Assembly: GCA_012965065.1 (NCBI GenBank)
Contig: DTSX01000102.1
Location: 1 to 24,648 of the forward strand
Direction of reading: 5' to 3'
DNA: 24,648 nt
Source: Gammaproteobacteria bacterium
GTDB lineage: Bacteria; Pseudomonadota; Gammaproteobacteria; Steroidobacterales; UBA11654
Numbering within the stretch: the first letter of the stretch is position 1; every line of letters begins with the position of its first letter. A program made the position numbers and the translations under genes. The notes under the pieces were generated by a model. That model saw only the letters and a program-made list of their open reading frames with translations. It was not told the origin of the DNA and did no database searches. Shown here piece by piece: positions 16,176 through 23,599 of this stretch.

Positions 16176-16940
16176 ATGGCTATCGAAAAAAATTTAACCC
16201 TCCTAGAAGGAGAAATTGCACTCGTAACCGGTGCAACAAGAGGCATAGGCAAAAGTATTGCAGATGAGTTTGCTCAAGCAGGTGCTACGGTTATTGGTAC
16301 AGCCACTACCAAAGAAGGTGCGGAAAATATTTCTAACAGGCTTTCCAATTTGAATCTTAATGGTCATGGGATTGTTTTGGATGTTGCTAATTCTGAACAA
16401 ATATCTAAAGAAGTAGGGAGCCTCAAAGAATCAGATTTAATGCCCTCAATTCTAGTCAATAATGCTGGGATAAGTTTAGATAATCTTTTAATGAGGATTA
16501 CAAAAGACGAATGGGAAAAAGTGATTGCAACAAATTTATCATCTGCGTTTTATCTCAGTAAAGCCGTCATAGGATCGATGCTTAAAAACCGGCATGGAAG
16601 GATCATAAACATTGGCTCTGTTCAAGGTTCCACAGGAGCTCCTGGGCACTCTCATTACAGTGCTGCAAAAGCTGGGCTGATTGGGCTAACAAAGTCACTA
16701 GCCCAAGAAGTAGGATCAAGAAACATTACCGTGAACGTAATTTCTCCTGGTTATGTTTCTACCGATATGACCAAACAAATTGATGACAAAATGAACCAAG
16801 CTTTGCTTGAAACAATACCACTTAAGCGATTTGGAAAACCTATTGATATAGCAAAAACAGCCCTGTATTTGGCATCATCTTTAGGGTCTTACATCACTGG
16901 TGAAACAATTAATGTAAATGGAGGCATGAATATGTTGTAG
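16176..16940 (+). CDS. fabG: 3-oxoacyl-ACP reductase
   Basis: The product reduces 3-ketoacyl-ACP to 3-hydroxyacyl-ACP with NADPH in fatty-acid elongation. It has 254 residues; TGATRGIG (18-25), NNAG (95-98) and the tetrad Asn120, Ser148, Tyr161, Lys165 (in HYSAAK) are all present, as is the SPGYVSTDMT segment and the C-terminal GGMNML. The N-terminus is about ten residues longer than E. coli FabG. It is followed after 93 bp by acpP on the same strand, the classic fabG-acpP order, so this is the housekeeping copy. Upstream is an unrelated MFS gene; fabD and plsX, which often precede it, are not in the window. Confidence 0.96.
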   Translation: MAIEKNLTLLEGEIALVTGATRGIGKSIADEFAQAGATVIGTATTKEGAENISNRLSNLNLNGHGIVLDVANSEQISKEVGSLKESDLMPSILVNNAGISLDNLLMRITKDEWEKVIATNLSSAFYLSKAVIGSMLKNRHGRIINIGSVQGSTGAPGHSHYSAAKAGLIGLTKSLAQEVGSRNITVNVISPGYVSTDMTKQIDDKMNQALLETIPLKRFGKPIDIAKTALYLASSLGSYITGETINVNGGMNML

Positions 16941-16969
16941 AATGTTTTTGGTTTTTTATTGAAATTAGT

Positions 16970-16997
16970 TTGAGAAAATAAACCATTGGCATAAAAT
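16970..16997 (+). promoter_or_regulatory. Candidate sigma70 promoter for acpP
   Basis: TTGAGA (16970-16975) is separated by 16 bp from TAAAAT (16992-16997), which would start acpP mRNA near 17004 and leave a 30 nt leader carrying AGGGG at 17019-17023. A dedicated promoter for acpP would fit the high expression that ACP normally needs. Confidence 0.45.
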
Positions 16998-17033
16998 ACA
17001 ACAAATTTTTAAATTTTCAGGGGAATTAAAACA

Positions 17034-17267
17034 ATGAGTGTTGAAGAAAAAGTAAGAGGCATCGTTGCAAAACAACTTGGTCTAGGTGAAGACGAAGTTA
17101 ATAATGAATCAAGTTTTATAGATGATTTAGGAGCAGACTCTCTAGATACTGTTGAACTTGTAATGTCTCTAGAAGAAGAATTTGACATTGAGATATCTGA
17201 CGATGAAGCCGAAAATATATTAACTGTTCAAGCTGCAATCGACCACGTCAATAATAATGCCAATTAG
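17034..17267 (+). CDS. acpP: Acyl carrier protein
   Basis: This is the 77-residue, acidic cytosolic carrier of growing acyl chains. Ser36 in GADSLDTVE is the phosphopantetheine attachment site and the EEFDIEISDDEAE helix region is the recognition face for the fab enzymes. An AGGGG ribosome site lies 10 bp before the ATG, and a candidate promoter precedes it. It is followed not by fabF, as in most gammaproteobacteria, but after 132 bp by tmk. Confidence 0.97.
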   Translation: MSVEEKVRGIVAKQLGLGEDEVNNESSFIDDLGADSLDTVELVMSLEEEFDIEISDDEAENILTVQAAIDHVNNNAN

Positions 17268-17399
17268 GATGGAACTTTTTCAACTAAATAACTCTTATTT
17301 GTTTTAATTTCACTCACCCGTTAATTTATTACCGATTCAAACATTTGAGCGGGTTATATTTGTTTCCTGTTTGCATGTTCAATAGACAGTACTAATTAA

Positions 17400-18029
17400 A
17401 TGTCAGGATTATTTATAACAATTGAAGGAATTGAATGTGTCGGAAAATCTACCAACACAAAATTTATTTCAAATTATTTAAACAAAAGGGGCATCAGAAC
17501 TCATCAAACGAGGGAGCCAGGTGGGACGTTACTGGCAGAAAAAATAAGAAATATTCTACTGTTCCAAGAGAAAGAAACGATTACCCCTCTAAGTGAATTA
17601 TTCTTATTGTTTATTGCACGAGATGCGAACATACAACAAGTAATTAAACCAGCTTTGCAACAAGGAAAATGGGTAATTTGTGATCGCTTTACCGATGCAA
17701 GTTTCGCTTATCAAGGTTACGGAAGAGAGCTGGGCTTTGAAACAGTCAATACATTTAAACAAATAGTTCATGCAAATCTTGACCCAGATATTACTTTTTT
17801 ACTGGATGCTCCCGTAACAGTCATAAAAAATAGAAGAAAATTAAATGCAAATGATCGTTTTGAATCTGAAAGCGATGATTTTTTTAACAGAGTTAGAAAC
17901 GGTTACCTGGAAATAGCCGATCGTTTTAGTGAGAGAGTTAAGGTGATAGACGCTTCAAAACCAATTCAAGATGTTCAAACTCAAATTGTAAAATACTTAA
18001 AGGAATTAGTTAAAAATAGTGGCAATTAA
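17400..18029 (+). CDS. tmk: Thymidylate kinase
   Basis: The product phosphorylates dTMP to dTDP with ATP for DNA synthesis. It has 209 residues. The P-loop is EGIECVGKST (9-18), where the usual Gly or Asp-Gly-Ala is partly replaced by Cys13-Val14; REPGGT follows, then CDRFTDASFAYQGYGRELG with the DR(F/Y) motif. The LID region (RRKLNANDRFESESDDFF) has its Arg residues as in E. coli-type TMK. There is no evident Shine-Dalgarno before ATG 17400. The stop overlaps the holB start by 11 bp. Located between acpP and holB, as in the usual cluster but without fabF and mltG. Confidence 0.95.
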   Translation: MSGLFITIEGIECVGKSTNTKFISNYLNKRGIRTHQTREPGGTLLAEKIRNILLFQEKETITPLSELFLLFIARDANIQQVIKPALQQGKWVICDRFTDASFAYQGYGRELGFETVNTFKQIVHANLDPDITFLLDAPVTVIKNRRKLNANDRFESESDDFFNRVRNGYLEIADRFSERVKVIDASKPIQDVQTQIVKYLKELVKNSGN

Positions 18030-19026
18030 TTCATTGACATGGCTGCACCCAAATTACCTTAAATTATCGCATTTAGTAAAAACACACGATAATGCCCACG
18101 GCCTTATGTTGGTTGGGTATTCAGGGATTGGAAAAAGGATACTTGCATTCCAATTGGCTGGTGATTATTTGGATTCAGACAAACTTAAACCAAAACGATG
18201 GGCTAATTATGCAACTACTGCAAACGAATACCAGGACTCAGATTTATTCCATCCTGACTGTAATTTTGTTTGTCCTGAAGAGAATAAGACAACCATTCCT
18301 ATAGACAGAATCAGATCGCTAAAATCTTTCTTTGAATTAACCAGCCATCAAGGAAAAGGAAAAGTGGCTATTATACATCCTGCAGAATCTATGACGTATT
18401 CAGCTGCCAACAGTTTACTCAAAATTCTAGAAGAACCACCTGATGAAACCCTGCTGATACTTATAACAGAATCTATCCAGAAACTCCCAGAAACAGTCGT
18501 CAGCCGAATGCAAATTCACAATATAAGAAAACCATCAGTCGAGGAAACAATCGGTTGGCTCAACAATGAAGAAACAGAAAATGACTGGCAAGAAATTATT
18601 GCTTTATTTGGATCACGACCGTTGTTAATCAATGAACTGGGATATGAATTCTTAACTGCAAAAATCAAAAAGATTTCCACGGATCTTGACTCGTTGGTAT
18701 TAAAAAAATCAAAACCATCTGAGATAGCAGCCAATTGGGCTAAGGAAGATTTAGATATGCTGTTGAAAATTCTTTACATTTGGATATCCAGTTTAGTAAC
18801 TGGCTCTTTAGTTAAGGAAATTGATGCAGTAAAGTATGTCCCTAGTTCTTTCAAAGGGTTAATTGGTGCCAAATTTAATTATGAATTATGTTTCAATTAT
18901 TTAAATGAAATAGCTAATATAAGACACCATTTATTAAACGGAAAAGGCCTTAATTGGAGTTTACAGATAAGTAATTTATTGACGCCAATATATGCTGATC
19001 TTAAAGGATTGATACAACATGGGTGA
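18019..19026 (+). CDS. holB: DNA polymerase III delta-prime subunit
   Basis: The product is a clamp-loader subunit, 335 residues, starting at GTG 18019 inside the tmk end (11 bp overlap). The AAA+ N-terminal domain shows GYSGIGKR (33-40), the HPD segment (78-80), the VAIIHPAESMTYSAANSLLKILEEPP block (Walker B to sensor region) and SRMQ where SRC usually stands (162-165). Walker A keeps Lys39 but has Arg40 instead of Ser/Thr, consistent with the known loss of ATP hydrolysis in delta-prime. Notably, no cysteine lies between Walker A and HPD, where the zinc-binding CxxCxxC group of E. coli delta-prime is found; only Cys81 and Cys85 follow. The stop overlaps the next gene by 8 bp. Confidence 0.9.
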   Translation: MAINSLTWLHPNYLKLSHLVKTHDNAHGLMLVGYSGIGKRILAFQLAGDYLDSDKLKPKRWANYATTANEYQDSDLFHPDCNFVCPEENKTTIPIDRIRSLKSFFELTSHQGKGKVAIIHPAESMTYSAANSLLKILEEPPDETLLILITESIQKLPETVVSRMQIHNIRKPSVEETIGWLNNEETENDWQEIIALFGSRPLLINELGYEFLTAKIKKISTDLDSLVLKKSKPSEIAANWAKEDLDMLLKILYIWISSLVTGSLVKEIDAVKYVPSSFKGLIGAKFNYELCFNYLNEIANIRHHLLNGKGLNWSLQISNLLTPIYADLKGLIQHG

Positions 19027-20071
19027 AGTATTCCAAAAAACAGATGCGGTTGTGATAGGAGCTGGCCCCTGTGGCCTTTTTCAGGTATTTGAACTTGGGC
19101 TACTAGGGATAAACTCAGTCCTCATTGACAGTCTTCCACACATAGGAGGTCAATGTTCAGAACTTTACCCAGACAAGCCACTCTATGACATGCCAGGAAT
19201 CCTTGTTTGTACAGGACAAGAACTTGCTGACAATATTTATCTTCAAATAAAACCTTTTAACCCCACAATAAAGTTAGGCGAAGAAGTAACCATGATTGAA
19301 AAAAATAAAGAAGGTTACAAAATCACGACCAACAAAGACAGCTGTTTTTTAACCAAGACTCTTTTTATTGCTGGTGGTGTAGGTTCTTTCCAACCTAAAA
19401 AAATGGGACTGGGAAAAACTGAGGATTTTGAAAACAACTGGCTTCACTACAAAATTAAAGAAAAACAGAAATTTTTTGGAAAGAAACTTGTAATATTTGG
19501 AGGAGGGGATTCAGCACTCGATTGGGCGATAGATTTTGCTTCATCATCGGATTTTCAAAACTCAGGCGGTTCAGTGACTTTGGTTCACCGTTCTGCAACC
19601 TTCAGAGGTGCTGAACATTCAGTTGATAAAATGAAAGAATTGGCAAACTCCAATCAACTACAACTTATAGAATTTGGCCAACTGAAAAGTTTTAACTGTG
19701 AAAGAGATTCACTAAACTCAATCGTTATTTCTACACAAGACAAAGAAATAAGTATAGATGCTGATCAGCTTCTGGTTTTCTTTGGTCTCTCTGCAAAATT
19801 GGGTCCAATTGCAAATTGGGGACTGGATATAACAAAGAAATCGATTAATGTTAATCCAGAAACTTGTCAGACAAATCAAAAAGGTATTTTTGCAATTGGC
19901 GACATAGCCAAATATCCAGGCAAAAAAAAATTAATACTCAGTGGCTGTCATGAAGCTGCCATGGCTGCATTTGCTGCTAAAGCCATCATTGAACCAGGAA
20001 AAAAGGTTCATGTTCAATACACCACTACCAGTAAAAAACTCCAAGAACGTCTAGGGGTATTAAAAAAATAG
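19019..20071 (+). CDS. Ferredoxin/flavodoxin-NADP(+) reductase, thioredoxin-reductase-like (YumC type)
   Basis: A 350-residue two-domain flavoprotein. The FAD motif GAGPCG (14-19), the GGQCSELYPDK block (43-53) and a second nucleotide motif GGGDSALDW (161-169) with HRSATFRG (190-197) for NADPH are visible, plus the C-terminal GIFAIGDIA. The CxxC redox-active pair of thioredoxin reductase is absent, which separates it from TrxB and matches the Bacillus YumC/ferredoxin reductase branch. It should pass electrons between NADPH and ferredoxin or flavodoxin. ATG 19019 overlaps the end of holB, so it is translated from the tmk-holB transcript; fabH follows after 41 bp. The electron acceptor is not encoded in the window. 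Confidence 0.85.
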   Translation: MGEVFQKTDAVVIGAGPCGLFQVFELGLLGINSVLIDSLPHIGGQCSELYPDKPLYDMPGILVCTGQELADNIYLQIKPFNPTIKLGEEVTMIEKNKEGYKITTNKDSCFLTKTLFIAGGVGSFQPKKMGLGKTEDFENNWLHYKIKEKQKFFGKKLVIFGGGDSALDWAIDFASSSDFQNSGGSVTLVHRSATFRGAEHSVDKMKELANSNQLQLIEFGQLKSFNCERDSLNSIVISTQDKEISIDADQLLVFFGLSAKLGPIANWGLDITKKSINVNPETCQTNQKGIFAIGDIAKYPGKKKLILSGCHEAAMAAFAAKAIIEPGKKVHVQYTTTSKKLQERLGVLKK

Positions 20072-20084
20072 GATTAGTATTAGT

Positions 20085-20112
20085 ATAGTTTCTTCAGCCG
20101 AGAGAAAACTAT
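20085..20112 (+). promoter_or_regulatory. Hairpin directly upstream of fabH, covering its ribosome site
   Basis: ATAGTTT (20085-20091) and AAACTAT (20106-20112) are perfect 7 bp arms around a 14 nt loop, and the ATG of fabH follows at 20113. With a one-base bulge, CT/AG pairs can extend the stem. The only Shine-Dalgarno-like sequence (GAGAG, 20100-20104) falls inside the loop and stem base, so the hairpin could limit fabH translation. Confidence 0.4.
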
Positions 20113-21174
20113 ATGGGCATAGAAATAACAGGTTGGGGTAAATGCTTACCTCCAACAATCCTCAAGAATGAAGATTTTGAAACTTTTTTGGACACTAGTA
20201 ATGAATGGATAGTTTCCAGGACTGGTGTTAAAGAAAGACGCATTTCTCATGTTCCAATGACTGAACTTGCCACAGTAGCAGCAAAACATGCATTGGCTTC
20301 AGCAGACAAGACAGCTGAAGAAATGGATGCCATAATCGTGGCAACTTGCACACCAGAATATACGATTCCAAGCAGTGCTTCTCGTGTTCAAGAAAACATC
20401 GGAAATACTTCAGCAGCCTCATTCGATATAAACTCAGCATGCACTGGATTCGTTTATGGTTTAACCACAGCATATGGATTAATCTCCTCCAATGTTATGA
20501 ATCGTATTTTGCTTATAGGGGCAGAGAAAGTGAGTTATTTTCTTGATTGGACGCAACGAGATACTGCTGTTTTATTTGGAGATGCAGCAGGTGCAGTGGT
20601 TATTGAGAATGTTGATGGCGACTCTAAATTGCACGCATCAAAACTAGGCTGTGACCCTGCACAGGGAAAAGCACTGATGCTGAAAAATTTTGGATCAAAT
20701 ATGAAACTAAATAATCTCAGTATCGAGGAGGAGACTAACTTTTTTGGCCTAACATTTGATGGTCAAGAAGTCTTCAAACATGCTGTAAGAACGATGGCTA
20801 AACTCGCCAAAGAAGCTCTGGAAGAAGCAAATTTAACAATGGAGGATATTGAACTCTGCATTCCACACCAAGCAAATGCAAGGATACTCCAAGCAACTGC
20901 AAGGAGATGCGACCTGCCATTAGAAAAAGTTTTCATCAACCTTGATAAATATGGAAATACTTCTGCGGCATCGATACCGGTAGCTCTTACTGAAGCCTTG
21001 GAGCAAAACAAAATTAAACAAAACTCAAAGATACTATTTTTAGCATTTGGAGCAGGGTTAACATCTGCTGCAGCAATAATTGATTGGGGATCTAGAATAC
21101 AAAGTATCAAAAAATCACGGGCTACTCTCCCAGCATGTTCTAAAACAGGACTAGAATTAATCAATCAAGCATAA
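20113..21174 (+). CDS. fabH: 3-oxoacyl-ACP synthase III (beta-ketoacyl-ACP synthase III)
   Basis: FabH starts fatty-acid chains by condensing acetyl-CoA (or another acyl-CoA) with malonyl-ACP. The product has 353 residues with the Trp32/Arg36 gate (SNEWIVSRTGVKERR), nucleophile Cys110 (NSACTGFVYG), His252 (IPHQANARIL) and Asn282 (YGNTSAASIP). The usual end, FGAGLTSAAAIIDWG, is reached at residue 326; a further 27 residues (basic, ending NQA) form an unusual extension beyond normal FabH length (about 317-330). Start ATG 20113 follows a hairpin. Neighbours are a ferredoxin-NADP reductase upstream and an FAD monooxygenase downstream, not fabD or plsX as in most relatives. Confidence 0.93.
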   Translation: MGIEITGWGKCLPPTILKNEDFETFLDTSNEWIVSRTGVKERRISHVPMTELATVAAKHALASADKTAEEMDAIIVATCTPEYTIPSSASRVQENIGNTSAASFDINSACTGFVYGLTTAYGLISSNVMNRILLIGAEKVSYFLDWTQRDTAVLFGDAAGAVVIENVDGDSKLHASKLGCDPAQGKALMLKNFGSNMKLNNLSIEEETNFFGLTFDGQEVFKHAVRTMAKLAKEALEEANLTMEDIELCIPHQANARILQATARRCDLPLEKVFINLDKYGNTSAASIPVALTEALEQNKIKQNSKILFLAFGAGLTSAAAIIDWGSRIQSIKKSRATLPACSKTGLELINQA

Positions 21175-21241
21175 GAAGAATCTCTAACTCTTTAATTCAC
21201 GTCTCAGACAGAACTCCAGGCCATCAAATGAACAGTTCTTT

Positions 21242-22423
21242 ATGTCAATAAACACAGATATTCTCATTATTGGTGGGGGAGTAGCAGGGTCAGCATTGGC
21301 ATGTGGACTTAGACGTAAGGGCTACAGGGTTGTTCTGATTGAGAAATCAAATAAACCGCAAGATACTGCAAGAGGAGACCATTTACAGCCATATGTGTGT
21401 GAAATTTTGGATAAATGGGGTGTATTAGATCATTTTTTCCAAGCAGGGGCCGAAAAAAGAGGTGGCTCATTATGGTACGACTGTAAAGGAACAGAGATAA
21501 TGAATGCAAATGTCTCTAAATTAAATATTCCACATCCTTACTTTCTCTATCTAAATCATGAAAATATTAGTGAAGTTTTTCTTCAACTTGCTTCAGAAGA
21601 TACAAACTTTAAGTTACTTAGACCGATTTTCAAATGGAACCACATAGAAACAAATTCCAATGGAAGTTTATTCACAGTAAAACTTAGAGACAAAACAGAA
21701 TTAAACATTAAAACAAAACTAATTGTGGGTGCTGACGGTATTGCTTCTCATGTTTCAAAAAGTTTTGGATTCACAAGAATGACCTATAGATACGAAAGGG
21801 CATTAGCAATTTTGTTTTCAAGTGAATATATTCTTGATGCTGAAAATAATTTAAAGACCTACATAACAGATCAAGGAATTGTAGCGATGATCCCAAGAGC
21901 AGGAGGAGGGTGCAAGATTGGTATAACCATCAATAGAAAAGATGTAAGACTTTGGAAACAATTATCAAATCCTGAGCGCTCTAAAAAAATCAGTGATTTA
22001 GTTCCAGAGTACAAAGATTTGGAGGTTAATTTTGGAGGTATCTATCCCCCAACAATGATCAACACAAACAAATGGGTAAAGAATAATCTCGTTTTAATTG
22101 GTGATGCATGTCACGGTTTGCATCCAGGCAGAAGCCAAGGAATGAATACATCAATAAAGTGTATAGATCAGCTTATAGAGATTCTACCGCCAAAAGTTGG
22201 ATTTAAAAGTGCAGAAATATCTAAAAGTCTAAAGTGTTATCAGGAGAAGGTTAAGCCAAAAATTGATTATATTTTAGAAAAAAATCACAAGATAGGCCTA
22301 CAGATGGATAAATTTAATGAATTAACTGAGATGAAAGAGATTAATAAGTATAAAGAATTAGAACAAAATGTTGATAATGCCTATAAGTATCGTATGAATT
22401 CAGCAGGATATGGGAACAATTAA
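21242..22423 (+). CDS. FAD-dependent monooxygenase, aromatic-ring hydroxylase family
   Basis: A 393-residue class A flavoprotein monooxygenase related to 4-hydroxybenzoate hydroxylase and UbiH. The dinucleotide motif GGGVAG (11-16) with Glu34 at the end of the next strand, the DG motif VGADGIASH (162-170) and the GD motif LIGDACHGLHPGRSQGMN (285-302) are all present and in order. These enzymes hydroxylate aromatic rings or oxidise related substrates with NAD(P)H and oxygen. The product has no obvious membrane anchor and is unlike geranylgeranyl reductases in the central domain as far as can be judged. No ribosome site is clear before ATG 21242. It follows fabH by 67 bp, and an AT-rich 330 bp gap separates it from the next gene. 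Confidence 0.85.
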   Translation: MSINTDILIIGGGVAGSALACGLRRKGYRVVLIEKSNKPQDTARGDHLQPYVCEILDKWGVLDHFFQAGAEKRGGSLWYDCKGTEIMNANVSKLNIPHPYFLYLNHENISEVFLQLASEDTNFKLLRPIFKWNHIETNSNGSLFTVKLRDKTELNIKTKLIVGADGIASHVSKSFGFTRMTYRYERALAILFSSEYILDAENNLKTYITDQGIVAMIPRAGGGCKIGITINRKDVRLWKQLSNPERSKKISDLVPEYKDLEVNFGGIYPPTMINTNKWVKNNLVLIGDACHGLHPGRSQGMNTSIKCIDQLIEILPPKVGFKSAEISKSLKCYQEKVKPKIDYILEKNHKIGLQMDKFNELTEMKEINKYKELEQNVDNAYKYRMNSAGYGNN

Positions 22424-22526
22424 TCTATTCAGAGTACATAAAAGCCCTATTTCACACATTAACACCCTAAAAAAGACGTCCTAGAACCCCTTATTTTACC
22501 TATATATATATTCGTATAATATATAT

Positions 22527-22545
22527 TATGTAAAGTTATTACATA
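22527..22545. promoter_or_regulatory. Perfect dyad TATGTAA-N5-TTACATA
   Basis: Seven-base arms TATGTAA (22527-22533) and TTACATA (22539-22545) flank a 5 bp spacer. The size and symmetry are those of a dimeric repressor or activator site, about 210 bp upstream of the dioxygenase start. The very AT-rich background makes chance dyads more likely. Confidence 0.35.
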
Positions 22546-22694
22546 TGCATATATTGGTTATTAGTATATATATATCAGTTACTTATATAGTTTTTTTAAT
22601 GTTTATTCTCTTTAAATGCTAAAAATATTTAAAAAAAGTGAATTTTAACAATTTATAGTTTTATGCAGTTATTAAGTATCTAATGACGGGTTTC

Positions 22695-22716
22695 ATATTC
22701 AAATAGTATTGAATAT
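22695..22716. promoter_or_regulatory. Perfect dyad ATATTCAA-N6-TTGAATAT, candidate operator of the tauD-MFS pair
   Basis: Eight-base arms ATATTCAA (22695-22702) and TTGAATAT (22709-22716) flank a 6 bp spacer, 37 bp upstream of the dioxygenase ATG. The right arm overlaps a -35-like TTGAAT (22709-22714) that is followed after 17 bp by TAAATA (22732-22737), so a protein bound to the dyad would block this promoter. The promoter would start mRNA about 10 bp before the ATG. Confidence 0.45.
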
Positions 22717-22753
22717 ACTCATATTGTCTTCTAAATAATCTCTAAAACAACCA

Positions 22754-23599
22754 ATGAGCAATAAAATACATATAAAACCATACACTGGTGCACTAGGTGC
22801 TGAAATACTTGGTATAGATCTCTCAAAAAAACTATCTAAAAATCACTTTAACCTGATAACAAACACCTTAAATGAATACCATGTAGTGTTTTTTCGTAAA
22901 CAAGACATAAACCCTTCTCAACTTGTTAAATTTGGACAAAACTTTGGTACTTTAGAAGAACATCCCCTAATACCGACTCTTAAAGACTTTCCAGAAATTA
23001 TTGAACTAAAAAGTGCTGATGACGGACCTGGTCCTTATGCTAGAAACTCTAGGATCTGGCACTCTGATATGACTTACACAAAAATACCCCCTATGGGAGC
23101 AATTTTGAAAGCTGTATCTATACCTGAATCAGGTGGTAATACGATGTTTCTTAATGCATGCCTAGCTTATAATCATTTATCAGACAAAATGAAGACTTTT
23201 TTATCAAAACTAAAAGCTGTACATTCAATTGTCATGACAAGCACAAAGGAAGAAATTCTTAGTGAACAAGGTCTTTCTAGGTTTGCCAAAATGCAAAAAG
23301 CCCTTCCTCCAGTAGAACATCCTGTAATAAGAACTCATCCAGAAACTGGTAAAAAATGTATTTATGTAAATGAAGCCTTTACATCGCATATTAAAGGATT
23401 AAACCAGAACGAAAGTGATTCCATATTGAATTTCTTATATAAACACCTGCACAATCCAGACTTTCAATGCAGATTTATTTGGGAGGAAAACTCAATTGCT
23501 TTCTGGGATAACCGAGTAACGCAACATTTTGCAGTTGGAGACTATGCTAGTAGACGGACGATGCATAGGTTAACAATAGAAGGAACTAAACCGCATTAG
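22754..23599 (+). CDS. TauD/TfdA-family 2-oxoglutarate-dependent dioxygenase
   Basis: A 281-residue Fe(II)/2-oxoglutarate oxygenase. The iron ligands are His103 and Asp105 in IWHSDMTY and His258 in WDNRVTQHFAVGDY; Arg272 in MHRLTIEG binds 2-oxoglutarate, matching TauD (His99, Asp101, His255, Arg270). Length and order fit taurine dioxygenase, 2,4-D dioxygenase and relatives, which hydroxylate sulfonates, aryloxyacids and other carboxylates. The strong similarity to TauD in WDNRVTQH does not fix the substrate. ATG 22754 has no clear ribosome site and a short leader from the candidate promoter. Its TAG stop overlaps the GTG start of the following MFS gene by one base, so substrate uptake or product export is probably coupled to the oxygenase. 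Confidence 0.9.
   Translation: MSNKIHIKPYTGALGAEILGIDLSKKLSKNHFNLITNTLNEYHVVFFRKQDINPSQLVKFGQNFGTLEEHPLIPTLKDFPEIIELKSADDGPGPYARNSRIWHSDMTYTKIPPMGAILKAVSIPESGGNTMFLNACLAYNHLSDKMKTFLSKLKAVHSIVMTSTKEEILSEQGLSRFAKMQKALPPVEHPVIRTHPETGKKCIYVNEAFTSHIKGLNQNESDSILNFLYKHLHNPDFQCRFIWEENSIAFWDNRVTQHFAVGDYASRRTMHRLTIEGTKPH

Larger units (their letters stand above)
22424..22753. other. 330 bp AT-rich intergenic region with two perfect dyads
   Basis: This is the only gene-free stretch over 300 bases. No coding region or RNA gene was recognised in it. It is extremely AT-rich from about 22495 to 22610, with TATATATA runs and an imperfect dyad around 22503-22527. It also contains two perfect, spaced inverted repeats, described separately, and a plausible promoter for the downstream pair. 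The left 70 bp after the monooxygenase has no terminator-like hairpin. Confidence 0.6.

Noticed and set aside
17268..17399. Possible small RNA, terminator or missing fabF remnant in the acpP-tmk gap, including ACCCG...CGGGT.
   Set aside because: The arms are 5 bp with a loop near 28 nt, no T-run follows, and no frame resembles FabF; nothing supports a feature.
22495..22610. Microsatellite-like TATATATA runs as a possible replication origin or A+T element.
   Set aside because: No DnaA boxes, iterons or origin-linked genes were seen nearby.
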